Below, piece by piece: positions 7,417-14,674 of a stretch of DNA of 39,525 bases (its first letter is position 1; each line of letters opens with the position of its first letter). The notes under the pieces are model-generated. The model did not search any database, was not told the DNA's origin, and worked only from the letters and a program-made list of their open reading frames with translations. Both the position numbers and the translations under genes were made by a program. Source of the DNA: a virus; the IMG/VR virus record IMGVR_UViG_3300042260_000408, positions 1 to 39,525 of that record, one strand, 5' to 3'.

Positions 7417-7799
7417 TATACACCATACTTGTTTCGTTTTTTGGGTGCCACTGGACTTTTTTTGTAAGTGCTAGGCACTTCCATGCTGCGATTGTCGCCG
7501 TGATTTAAATCTATGTGTTTACTGCCCATTACTTCATAAGCTTGTTTTAGCATTTGGGCTTCAATATCAGTCATTGGGGCAGCAATGTTATAACGGCCGG
7601 CCCAACTTTCTGCATCCAGTGTATCTGGCAAAGGATCTACTCCATTGCTTGAAGCTGTGGCCATCATGATACGATATAATTCGTAGAATCTATCTCTGCC
7701 TTCTACATCTTGAAACTTGTGCAGACCTCGACTAGCGTACTCATGTCTCTTACGCATAGGCCCAATTTTTTGTTCTGCTAGTATTTCGTTGATCTTCAT
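7416..7799 (-). CDS. Conserved hypothetical with capsid-targeting-like N-terminus (127 aa)
   Basis: The start at 7799 gives MKINEILAEQKIGPMRKRHE; a longer open frame to 7928 overlaps the conserved end of the previous gene and is rejected. The first nine residues resemble the T4 capsid-targeting peptide (MKTYQEFIAE), with LAE matching the Leu/Ile-x-Glu prohead-protease rule. The body (ASRGLHKFQDVEGRDRFYELYRIMMA, residues about 21-46, then DAESWAGRYNIAAPMTD) is of a type I recall from marine myophages. The ATG lies one base after the stop of the 652-aa gene. It may be a head-interior protein; no enzyme motif is visible. Confidence 0.75.
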   Translation of the reverse strand: MKINEILAEQKIGPMRKRHEYASRGLHKFQDVEGRDRFYELYRIMMATASSNGVDPLPDTLDAESWAGRYNIAAPMTDIEAQMLKQAYEVMGSKHIDLNHGDNRSMEVPSTYKKSPVAPKKRNKYGV

Positions 7800-7800
7800 A

Positions 7801-9759
7801 TTACCAAGCCCTGCAGCTCCAATAACGAGCTTTCCAACGGGGACCAGGATTGGCACAGTTGTGTCTTGCTCTAAAACTCTTACGGCGTTTTGGATTAGAC
7901 TTTTTGATACGCATGTTTTTGTCACCAAAATTTACTTTGACAACATTGCCTTTTGGTCCGCGAACATATACTTTAGATTTTTTCACATCTCCTGCCATTG
8001 GCTTGCCAAGAGGCACTTCACGGCCTTGATACTTGGCTTCGCTGATGTCAACATTGACATTTTGCCAAAATTCTTTTATCCAATCTTCGTTGCCGTACTT
8101 GTCAAGGAATTGTGCTAGTTCCATGCGTTCTGCATCAGTATGCATCTGTTCTTTCATACGGCCTTCCGCCACAACTTTGTTATTTTGATCTCGAATCCAT
8201 TGATCTCGTGCTTGTTGATCAGCAAAACCTTTGGTGTCGCGTGTGCCACTATGCTGTGCCCAAAAGCGACCGCGTTCATAACCAGCCTTACGCCATTGCC
8301 CTGGGTTTTCGCGTTTGATATGGGTGCCATTGCCTTCCGATACGCCTTGCTGATTAAAAGCAGATATTTCTGCCTTGATGCGGTTTAAAGTCTTTGGAGA
8401 TAACTCTATAACCATAGAACGGAAGTCACCTTCGTACTGGTCCCAGAATTGGGCTAACAATGGACAACTACTATATAATTCTTCCATAGCATCGTCGCCC
8501 TGGCGGTTAATCTGTCTAAGCATTCCTAAGATTTCGTGGCCGACAGTTTGCGAGCCTTCCGCCACACCTTGCTGACCCTGCTCTAAATTCTTTATCTCCC
8601 TGGCAGACCAACCTTGATCCTTGAGATGTTGTTTGGCATTGATGTAAGCCAATGGTTCGTTTCTTCTTTTATTTTGTTGGATAACTCGTATGGCCAGTTT
8701 TGTCAACGGGTCTAACTCGTCGTAGGAGCCTTCCGCCACACCTTGTCTTTTATTTCTAATCTCTAGACCAAGTTCGTAACCTTCGTTCCAGTAATATGCT
8801 TCTCTGTTAATGTCTGGGTCACCGTAGGGGTTATTTCTTGGTTTTCCTGCTATTCCTGCCTGTTGCCCTTGGCTATGTATTTCATACATTGGGTTACTGG
8901 GATGATGTTCTTCTGCCACACCTTGTGCAGGTGTAGTACCAGCAATTTTGGCCATGCTGATAACATTTTTATCAGCTTGTTTTTGAATAATGCTTTGTGC
9001 TTTGGCCATGGCCTTTGGACTGGCTCGCATGATAATAGCTGGCTTAGTAAAACTGTCGTCGGTTTCGTTGGCTTTTATTTTGCCAAGAGCTTGCTTAGTA
9101 GCTAGCCTCTGACCTACCGCCTGCGCCCGGTCAAACCCTTTTTGCTGTAAAGCGCCTGTGGGATCATCTTTAGGATTAGCAGCCTTGTACAGTGCCTTTT
9201 CAGCACTATGCCTTTTCATTGCAGCATCAACGGCAGGAGTATACTGATCGAAATCTTTGCCGCCTACTGCAGGTGCGTAAACTTCTGATACACCTTTAGC
9301 ATCTTTAATTCTTTGCTGCAAATTAGAAATTTTTGCTTTTATCTCTTTGTTTCTAGTCCATACTCGGTGATCATCACTGTATTCATAATCAGGATCGTAT
9401 TCAGATTGTAACTGAGCCAAATACTTTTCTAGTGTGGGCAAATTCTCTCGATCTTTAGCTAACTGTTCGGCTCTTTCCTTATCACGGATCTCAGCTTGGG
9501 CGGCCCATCGCTCGCGCTCTTTGGCTTCTGCTTTGGCTCTTACATCAGCAATTAAATTTGTCCAATAATCGTTGTCAGTGGCTTCTAACAATGCACCGCT
9601 TGTGCCTAACAGTGCTAGTGCTTTGTCGTCGGCTTCAATAACAATGCCATCATCCATGAACCCAACAACACGGCTTTCGATTACCATGTTGCCTAGTTCA
9701 ATATCAAAATTGTCGCCTAGTTTTATAGATTCATCAACAATGACTTGGTTAATTTTCAT
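7801..9759 (-). CDS. Modular protein with QGVAEG joints and conserved Arg-rich C-terminal domain (652 aa)
   Basis: The N-terminal domain (MKINQVIVDESIKLGDNFDI, small beta fold, residues 1-60) is followed by a Lys/Glu/Arg coiled-coil-like region to about residue 155. Then a chain of short modules is separated by GVSEV (about 155), QGVAEE (279), QGVAEG (339), QGVAEG (397), QGVSEG (471) and VVAEG (528). The 281-338 module has QAGIAGKPRNNPY...YYWNEGYELGLE, similar to ribosome modulation factor. The C-terminal 60 residues (KVYVRGPKGNVVKVNFGD, then NPKRRKSFRARHNC and ARYWSC) form a basic Cys-containing module that I recall from many marine phage proteins. The first four bases overlap the previous gene as ATGA. 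The VAE/G joints resemble prohead-protease sites, so a packaged polyprotein is the favoured idea. Confidence 0.75.
   Translation of the reverse strand: MKINQVIVDESIKLGDNFDIELGNMVIESRVVGFMDDGIVIEADDKALALLGTSGALLEATDNDYWTNLIADVRAKAEAKERERWAAQAEIRDKERAEQLAKDRENLPTLEKYLAQLQSEYDPDYEYSDDHRVWTRNKEIKAKISNLQQRIKDAKGVSEVYAPAVGGKDFDQYTPAVDAAMKRHSAEKALYKAANPKDDPTGALQQKGFDRAQAVGQRLATKQALGKIKANETDDSFTKPAIIMRASPKAMAKAQSIIQKQADKNVISMAKIAGTTPAQGVAEEHHPSNPMYEIHSQGQQAGIAGKPRNNPYGDPDINREAYYWNEGYELGLEIRNKRQGVAEGSYDELDPLTKLAIRVIQQNKRRNEPLAYINAKQHLKDQGWSAREIKNLEQGQQGVAEGSQTVGHEILGMLRQINRQGDDAMEELYSSCPLLAQFWDQYEGDFRSMVIELSPKTLNRIKAEISAFNQQGVSEGNGTHIKRENPGQWRKAGYERGRFWAQHSGTRDTKGFADQQARDQWIRDQNNKVVAEGRMKEQMHTDAERMELAQFLDKYGNEDWIKEFWQNVNVDISEAKYQGREVPLGKPMAGDVKKSKVYVRGPKGNVVKVNFGDKNMRIKKSNPKRRKSFRARHNCANPGPRWKARYWSCRAW
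8162..9300 (-). repeat. Dispersed QGVAEG-coding repeat, six copies in the 652-aa gene
   Basis: The minus-strand consensus is CAAGGTGTGGCGGAAGGCTC. Exact 20-bp copies lie at 8552-8571 and 8726-8745. Diverged copies lie at 8162-8180 (VVAEG), 8333-8351 (QGVSEG), 8908-8926 (QGVAEE) and 9281-9299 (GVSEV). All are in the same reading phase and strand. Spacing is 57-74 codons except for the first interval of about 124 codons. Confidence 0.85.
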
Positions 9760-12689
9760 TTTCTTACCTTAATGCTTTCGTAATCACGGGCTGCAGTTTC
9801 ACGCATGGCTATTGGGTTGTCACCAAACTGATAACCATGTTTGTGCATTTTCTTTTCTTGACCGGCGACATCACCGTTACCGCCTTTTAACTGAATATCT
9901 GTGCCATACACTTGTTCGTCGGGTGTTGTACTGGCATGATATCTAGGATCTTTTTCTTCTTCAAGATCTTCTTCAGCATCATCAACAACTACTTCAACAG
10001 GTTGATAAACAGCTTCAGGTTCGCCGTTACCTAAGCCTGCCAGTTTCAATAACTGTGCAAGTTTTACAGCATCTTCGCCGTCGACACTTACAGTCATGCT
10101 TTGATGGCCATCGCTGTCTGCATTCATGCTGATGTTCATATGTCCCTCGTCTTGGCTGGGCATTGAACTGTCACAGCCACATTCTGTCATGGTATAACCA
10201 CATTCTGTGCAGGTTTCGTGACCTTCGTCTAGTTCCTCATCGGGAGGTACTGATGCTGGTGAAAAAGGATCTCTTTTGCCAGGCTCTTTAGGGGCCATTG
10301 CGCCAAACTCTTTGGCCTGTTCAGCTGATTTTGCAAAAGCAGGAGGAGGTATTACTATTAAATTTTCGTCAATTTCGTCTGTGTGAAATTCTTGGCCGAA
10401 TGTTGTAAACTTGTCTTTGCCGGCTTTTTCAGCAGCTGCGTCTTGCTGCTGAATGTATTCACCTTTGCTAACTTCGTCTACTTTTTCTTCGTTGCCACGC
10501 AGCATTGCAAAATCTTCAGCGTCTAGCTTACCATTATGGTTTTTGTCTAGCTTCTTCTGGCCGCCTTTTAGTGCTTCTTCCATACCAGCAAGGCGCATCA
10601 TTTCTTCTAGTTCATAGTCGCCTTCGTCAACTGGCTTAGCCCATCCTGAACTTGGATCTGCACTGCCTGCCCATCTACCTACACTTGCTGCACTTGCGTC
10701 TTTTTTAGGATTATTGGTTCTAGCCCATCCTGAACTTGGATCTGCACTGCCTGCCCATCTGCCAAGGCTTGCTGCATCAGCGTCAGCTTCATCTACAGGT
10801 ACTGGCAGTGGTACACCTTTTTCTCCAGGCTTAGGAGCGTCTGCTGTCCATACGCCATTCTTAATTGTACCCATTGCTGGTGCAGGTTGAGCTGCAGGTG
10901 CTGTTTTAGCGGATGCGCCTTTATCTAGTCCTTTGATAAATTTTCCTAGCGGATCTGCATCTTCAAGCATTTGTTCATACTTTTGCATATACTGTTCAAA
11001 AGCAGACTTCTTAGGACGACCACGACCACGCTTGACTGCTGTGACATTTTCTGTGTCATCGGTTTCACCAGTCTTGGGATTGTACTTACGGCTGTATACT
11101 GTTCCGCCTGTGGTAGGATCTGTTTTCTTGTTAAACTTGCCAGTGCCTTTTTCTTCACGACTCTTAGCACTAACAGCTTTCATCATATCTTCCCAGCCTT
11201 CAGTGATCTGTTGACTAGTCATACCACTGTTAGCAAGAACTCTAAGTGCAGCTACTGCTTCTTCAACTTTGCCTGCTTTGTGTGCTTTCCAAGCCGTGGC
11301 ATAAGCAATGCCTTTTTCTTTGTCTGACAATTTACCGTCTTTGGCATAGCCTTTTTTAATATGTTTTACCATACGCTCTGCTTTGGCTCCTGGGGGTGCT
11401 ACTTCCGCCACACCTTGCTCTTTATTTTGTGAGTCTGCATATTTTTGGTTTAACCTAGCACAAACTTCGTCTGCGTCTTCGGTATCATAAAAAACAGTAC
11501 CGCTGTTTAATTTTCTACCTGGGCCTACAACATAATATCCATCTTCACCGCCTTTTACTTGATATGGACCCGATTCAGAGCCTTCCGCCACACCTTGTTT
11601 TGGTTCGAATACAGTAGGATAACCTGTTTTGCGATCGTAAACTCCAACTGTTTCGCCTTGACTGTTTTTAGCAATCACGCTGTCAACTGCTCCGCCACCT
11701 TCTTTGCGATTCCAAAATTTCACATCACTACCGTGATCTTTGCGAACTTGATTAGCCCATTTTCTTACGCTAACACCTGCGGAGCCTTCCGCCACACCTT
11801 GCTGACCATATAAATTCTCAAGTTCTTGTCCCACTAATGTCATTGCATCAACTGCACTTAGACCGTAGAACTTGTCCATATCGGCTAAGATTACAACTGT
11901 ATCTTCAACTTCGCCCATGCCGTAGTTGTCAAACCATTCTGGATGATGACGGTCAATCAAACGCAGTACTTTGCTTACGCTTGCTGGGGTTACACCTTCC
12001 GCCACACCTTGCTCTTTGACTGGTCTAACTTCGTGATATCTTGGATCTGCTTTAGTGTAACTATCCGCTTTCTTATCACTGCCTCTACCATAGTGTGTAG
12101 GCCCAATTTGTTTATTGGTTTTAGTATGGAACTTGGCGTGGCCTTGTTTGTAAGTATCCGAGCCTTCCGCCACACCTTGCTCAGGCAGCACAGGAGCTCG
12201 ATGTTTACCTAATCGGCTACGAATATGGTCTTTTTTATCTTGAGTAGGAATCAGTTGCTGTACGGCACGTGGTCTATCACCTGGCTTCCAGTCTTTAGGT
12301 GTAGTAATGTCATAACCGCGTCCTGGTTGCAGGCCAAATGTTTCAGTGTCACTTTGTGCTAGTTTTGATCCAATACGAGATGGGGATCTTTCCGCCACAC
12401 CTTGCTCGCCTAGCTTTTTGCCTTGGGCGGCAGCTTGCTGGAATTTTTTCTTTCCGTATTTTTCACGGCCAATTGCTGCTGCAACTGCTTCGGGATTGTC
12501 GGCGCTGCCACCTTTTTTAATTGCGGCAACAGTTTTCTTAAAGCCCATATATTTTTCATTTAGTTGGCCTTCCACAGTTTTGATATTTTCTGCCAGTTGA
12601 CTTTTGGCTTTTGGCTGTTGAACAGGTTGTTGGTCCTTTTGTTCAACTGCTGCTAGTTTGTTAAGGATGTCGTATAAATTATTGCTCAT
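9756..12689 (-). CDS. Large modular protein with QGVAEG joints, AT-hook, EF-hand and Cys cluster (977 aa)
   Basis: After an N-terminal helical segment (MSNNLYDILNKLAAVEQ; SQLAE near residue 33) there are six joints QGVAE(G/R/V) near residues 97, 171, 227, 298, 366 and 426, spaced 56-74 residues. Modules include VSKVLRLIDRHHPEWFDNYG, VSVRKWANQVRKDHG and YQVKGGEDGYYVVGPGRK. The second half has MVKHIKKGYAKDG, an ITE/GW site, an AT-hook-like KRGRGRPKK (about 552-560) and a tandem repeat GRWAGSADPSSGWA. It also has an EF-hand/dockerin-like DKNHNGKLDAED (about 713-724) and a CTECGYTMTECGC cluster (about 826-838). The end is acidic. Shine-Dalgarno AGGAAC precedes the ATG. I favour a head-packaged polyprotein; a scaffold or structural role is the alternative. 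Confidence 0.75.
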   Translation of the reverse strand: MSNNLYDILNKLAAVEQKDQQPVQQPKAKSQLAENIKTVEGQLNEKYMGFKKTVAAIKKGGSADNPEAVAAAIGREKYGKKKFQQAAAQGKKLGEQGVAERSPSRIGSKLAQSDTETFGLQPGRGYDITTPKDWKPGDRPRAVQQLIPTQDKKDHIRSRLGKHRAPVLPEQGVAEGSDTYKQGHAKFHTKTNKQIGPTHYGRGSDKKADSYTKADPRYHEVRPVKEQGVAEGVTPASVSKVLRLIDRHHPEWFDNYGMGEVEDTVVILADMDKFYGLSAVDAMTLVGQELENLYGQQGVAEGSAGVSVRKWANQVRKDHGSDVKFWNRKEGGGAVDSVIAKNSQGETVGVYDRKTGYPTVFEPKQGVAEGSESGPYQVKGGEDGYYVVGPGRKLNSGTVFYDTEDADEVCARLNQKYADSQNKEQGVAEVAPPGAKAERMVKHIKKGYAKDGKLSDKEKGIAYATAWKAHKAGKVEEAVAALRVLANSGMTSQQITEGWEDMMKAVSAKSREEKGTGKFNKKTDPTTGGTVYSRKYNPKTGETDDTENVTAVKRGRGRPKKSAFEQYMQKYEQMLEDADPLGKFIKGLDKGASAKTAPAAQPAPAMGTIKNGVWTADAPKPGEKGVPLPVPVDEADADAASLGRWAGSADPSSGWARTNNPKKDASAASVGRWAGSADPSSGWAKPVDEGDYELEEMMRLAGMEEALKGGQKKLDKNHNGKLDAEDFAMLRGNEEKVDEVSKGEYIQQQDAAAEKAGKDKFTTFGQEFHTDEIDENLIVIPPPAFAKSAEQAKEFGAMAPKEPGKRDPFSPASVPPDEELDEGHETCTECGYTMTECGCDSSMPSQDEGHMNISMNADSDGHQSMTVSVDGEDAVKLAQLLKLAGLGNGEPEAVYQPVEVVVDDAEEDLEEEKDPRYHASTTPDEQVYGTDIQLKGGNGDVAGQEKKMHKHGYQFGDNPIAMRETAARDYESIKVRK
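10637..10760 (-). repeat. Tandem 40-bp direct repeat (RWAGSADPSSGWA)
   Basis: Bases 10637-10676 and 10721-10760 are identical over 40 bp, offset by 84 bp (28 codons). They encode RWAGSADPSSGWA twice in the 977-aa protein. The segment between the copies encodes a Lys/Asn linker (RTNNPKKDASAAS). The exact identity points to a recent in-frame duplication. Confidence 0.9.
11402..12407 (-). repeat. Dispersed QGVAEG-coding repeat, six copies in the 977-aa gene
   Basis: Exact 20-bp copies of CAAGGTGTGGCGGAAGGCTC (minus strand) lie at 11578-11597, 11782-11801 and 12160-12179. A copy with a 17-bp exact core lies at 11995-12011. Shorter exact cores lie at 11402-11417 (followed by GTA, giving VAEV) and 12390-12404 (VAER). 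All are in the same phase and encode QGVAE. Confidence 0.88.
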
Positions 12690-12700
12690 GATTGTTCCTA

Positions 12701-13312
12701 TTATTTCTTCACTGGCGAAGGGATTTTATTTTGCTTGCTGCCTACAGGGTCAACTTTGCCTTGAGGTAAGCTGTTTGTTGTGCCTTGGCTTTGGAAATTT
12801 TTATCTTTTTCTTTGCCACCAGCAGCTTCAGGATAATGATATTTGCGAGTTTCTTCAAGCTCTTTCATTATACTGGGTATTCTTGCATCGCCTACTAAGT
12901 CTGCAGCAGGTGCAGCAGTGGTCATTTCTGGTTCATTAAGCACAGTGCCGCCATCGGGGTTGCTCATTTCTTTGCCATCCATGATAGCTTCAAATGGACT
13001 GTCTGTGGGTGTTACACGGATATTTGATGCAGGACAGCAACCACATTCTGCAATAGCATCACGCACTAGGTCGTCATTGGCTGGATAGCAGATACTGACA
13101 TCAATGATATTAACTTCTGTAGGGCCCATGTTGGGAAACAGTGGGCTTTCGTGAATGGGTAAACGCTTGGGTTTGCTGATGCTTTCAACTTTATACTGTT
13201 CCAAAGATTGTTTTACTTTGGCTTCAATGTCGCTGGTCATTTCACAGGCCATGCGAATTCTAAAGTTGTAAGTCTTTTGGCTTTCTGTTAGGTAGGCTTT
13301 AAATGACTTCAT
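12701..13312 (-). CDS. Probable internal head protein with capsid-targeting-like peptide (203 aa)
   Basis: The N-terminus MKSFKAYLTESQK resembles the T4 capsid-targeting sequence MKTYQEFIAE of internal proteins IPI-IPIII, cleaved after Glu by the prohead protease; here LTE/S fits the Leu/Ile-x-Glu rule. Residues about 15-105 form a ferredoxin-like alpha/beta domain (YNFRIRMACEMTSDIEAKVK, later NIIDVSICYPAND and ECGCCPASNIRVTP). The C-terminal half is low complexity (Pro, Ala, Lys, Gln) and probably disordered. I recall similar proteins in marine T4-like phages, without function. It is preceded by a late box 20 bp upstream and a TAGGAATTCCC Shine-Dalgarno region, and starts the head-interior gene series. 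Confidence 0.75.
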   Translation of the reverse strand: MKSFKAYLTESQKTYNFRIRMACEMTSDIEAKVKQSLEQYKVESISKPKRLPIHESPLFPNMGPTEVNIIDVSICYPANDDLVRDAIAECGCCPASNIRVTPTDSPFEAIMDGKEMSNPDGGTVLNEPEMTTAAPAADLVGDARIPSIMKELEETRKYHYPEAAGGKEKDKNFQSQGTTNSLPQGKVDPVGSKQNKIPSPVKK

Positions 13313-13332
13313 TGGGAATTCCTATTATAAGA

Positions 13333-13340
13333 TATTTATT
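13333..13340 (-). promoter_or_regulatory. Late promoter box (AATAAATA)
   Basis: AATAAATA on the minus strand in the 37-bp gap after gp16, 20 bp before the ATG of the 203-aa gene with AGGAA between. This is ordinary late-promoter spacing with room for a leader and ribosome binding site. Confidence 0.6.
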
Positions 13341-13349
13341 CAAAAACAG

Positions 13350-13841
13350 TTATTTTTTCTGTTGCTTAAGTATTTCTGCCAGCAAACTGTTACGATCTAT
13401 CACAGTTCCTTCGCCTTCTACAGCGTTGGGCAATGCTGTACCACTGTCTTTGCTTTGCTGATCTAAGCGCATTTTTTTAAGTTGTAGGTCGACCATGCGT
13501 AGTTTTTTGTCTAGTTTTGCTTGTTTAGCTGAGATAGCGTGTCCCAGTAACACACCTGCAGTTTGAAATACTGTGCCGCTGAATCTAGCTTCCATGGCCA
13601 TGCCTAGATCCATTAGGTCTTCAAACTTGTCTTTGGCCAATTGCGCTAGTTCATCCATTTCGGCATCGCTGGCATCTAATCCACGCACGCCTGGCAGTGC
13701 AGCATCAATTTTATCTATGGCTGAATCTATTTCTGCAAAAGTACTTTGATGTTCTGCTATCTGTTGCTGTGCTTGTTCAACGGTAACAGTTTCAGGTAAA
13801 TTTTCGGGTAAATCAAACAATTCGCTGAGTTTTTTGGTCAT
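13350..13841 (-). CDS. 16: gp16 small terminase subunit (163 aa)
   Basis: DNA-recognition subunit of the packaging machine, working with gp17. The sequence matches the cyanophage-type gp16 as I remember it: N-terminal MTKKLSELFDLPENLPE, a Gln-rich linker, the helical pair DKIDAALPGVRGLDASDAEM and ELAQLAKDKFEDLMDLGM, then a coiled-coil region (HAISAKQAKLDKKLRMVDLQ) and a C-terminal tail ending LLAEILKQQKK. Length matches T4 gp16 (164 aa). It is separated from gp17 by 7.4 kb, unlike T4 where 16 and 17 are adjacent. The ATG follows a late box by only 4 bp, with no Shine-Dalgarno. Confidence 0.85.
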   Translation of the reverse strand: MTKKLSELFDLPENLPETVTVEQAQQQIAEHQSTFAEIDSAIDKIDAALPGVRGLDASDAEMDELAQLAKDKFEDLMDLGMAMEARFSGTVFQTAGVLLGHAISAKQAKLDKKLRMVDLQLKKMRLDQQSKDSGTALPNAVEGEGTVIDRNSLLAEILKQQKK

Positions 13842-13845
13842 ACCA

Positions 13846-13853
13846 TATTTATG
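13846..13853 (-). promoter_or_regulatory. Late promoter box (CATAAATA), 4 bp before gp16 ATG
   Basis: CATAAATA on the minus strand overlaps the gp4 stop codon and lies 4 bp before the gp16 ATG. A GGAG lies about 20 bases upstream of the ATG, too far to serve as its ribosome binding site. Confidence 0.45.
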
Positions 13854-14283
13854 GTTTGGCTCCGTGGAAAATTTGATTTTCGTTTATGACTCTGAACTTA
13901 AGTCCGTTTTGTTCACAAAATGCAGCTGCTGCTTGCCACTTGCAGTGATTCAGTGCCACAGCTGCTCGATCCCTTGCGCTTTTGGCTGCTTCCATGGTTG
14001 TTTCTTTACTGGGTTTTATTTCAATGACTTCGCCATGACGATTGCCACTTTTATCCACATAGATTATTAAAAAATCTGGCACATAGATAGTTTTTTTACG
14101 AGTAAAGGGATTTAAATAGTTTACATGTATGGCTTCGCTGGCCCATTGCAGTATGGCAGGATTTTCGTCGCAGAAGGTCATAAACTTGTGTTCCCAACTG
14201 CTGCGGTAAGTGGGTTGTTTTTTCCCTATGTATTTTTCGGGATTTTTAATTGTAAACTTACCCTGACTGAATTTGCTGGCCAT
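13849..14283 (-). CDS. 4: gp4 head completion protein, nuclease-fold (144 aa)
   Basis: T4 gp4 family head-completion protein, needed to finish filled heads before tail joining. The sequence follows T4 gp4 in outline: YRSSWEHKFMTFCDENPAIL (Glu31), VPDFLIIYVD (Asp70) and EVIEIKPSKET (Glu88 and Lys90). This E...D...ExK pattern is that of PD-(D/E)XK or TnsA-type nucleases. Then WQAAAAFCEQNGLKFRVINE matches the family C-terminus. Length is close to T4 gp4 (150 aa). It starts immediately after the stop of the 125-aa gene (TAAATG). A role in trimming DNA ends at the portal has been proposed for the family. Confidence 0.88.
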   Translation of the reverse strand: MASKFSQGKFTIKNPEKYIGKKQPTYRSSWEHKFMTFCDENPAILQWASEAIHVNYLNPFTRKKTIYVPDFLIIYVDKSGNRHGEVIEIKPSKETTMEAAKSARDRAAVALNHCKWQAAAAFCEQNGLKFRVINENQIFHGAKP

Positions 14284-14661
14284 TTACCAAAGCACTGTTC
14301 TGCTTACTCGTTGATTAGCAGCAGCTGTGTTAACTGTGCCTAACAAACTAGTGCTGACTCTACTACTGTTTAGATACAGTGCTAAAAGATTATTAAGATC
14401 GCCCATGGGCATTTTCATAAATTGATCTAATACATTCATGGGGTCTTCATTGTTTAGCTGTGCTGTGTTGATTACTGTCTGTGCTAGTAATTCAGCACTG
14501 TCTCTGTCGCCGGTAACTTGTTGAAACCAGCTTAAGATTGCATCGTTAGTACCTATACTAACTGTGTAGTCAGGTATAAAATAATTACTAAAAAATTTAT
14601 TTGTGGGATTGATTCCAGAACTAGGTAAATTACTGGGTTTAGTTGGATCGTATTGTGGCAT
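14284..14661 (-). CDS. Conserved hypothetical virion-region protein (125 aa)
   Basis: Starts MPQYDPTKPSNLPSSGINPT. The middle is helical (NDAILSWFQQVTGDRDSAELLAQ, residues about 39-61) and contains EDPMNVLDQFMKMP and LLALYLNSSRVSTSLLG. I recall proteins of this pattern ('daI..yF...tgd.dsA..La..v', '.n..R..TSlLG') at this position in cyanophages and pelagiphages, annotated hypothetical. It lies between gp4 and the 805-aa tail protein and is probably a structural or neck component; no enzymatic motif is visible. Confidence 0.75.
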   Translation of the reverse strand: MPQYDPTKPSNLPSSGINPTNKFFSNYFIPDYTVSIGTNDAILSWFQQVTGDRDSAELLAQTVINTAQLNNEDPMNVLDQFMKMPMGDLNNLLALYLNSSRVSTSLLGTVNTAAANQRVSRTVLW

Positions 14662-14674
14662 TTAATTGCTTCTT

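Noticed and set aside
7800-7928. Longer N-terminus for the 127-aa protein
   Set aside because: It overlaps the conserved RARHNC...YWSC end of the 652-aa protein; the inner ATG gives MKINEILAE one base after that gene's stop.
8162-12407. Possible CRISPR array, because of a 20-bp repeat spaced at about 170-220 bp
   Set aside because: Spacers are far too long and are coding; repeats are always in the same reading phase and inside genes.
8140-12600. Several plus-strand open frames of 60-118 codons opposite the modular proteins
   Set aside because: They carry the translated complement of the QGVAEG repeat (frames with FRHTL or PPHLA), have no RBS and do not resemble proteins.
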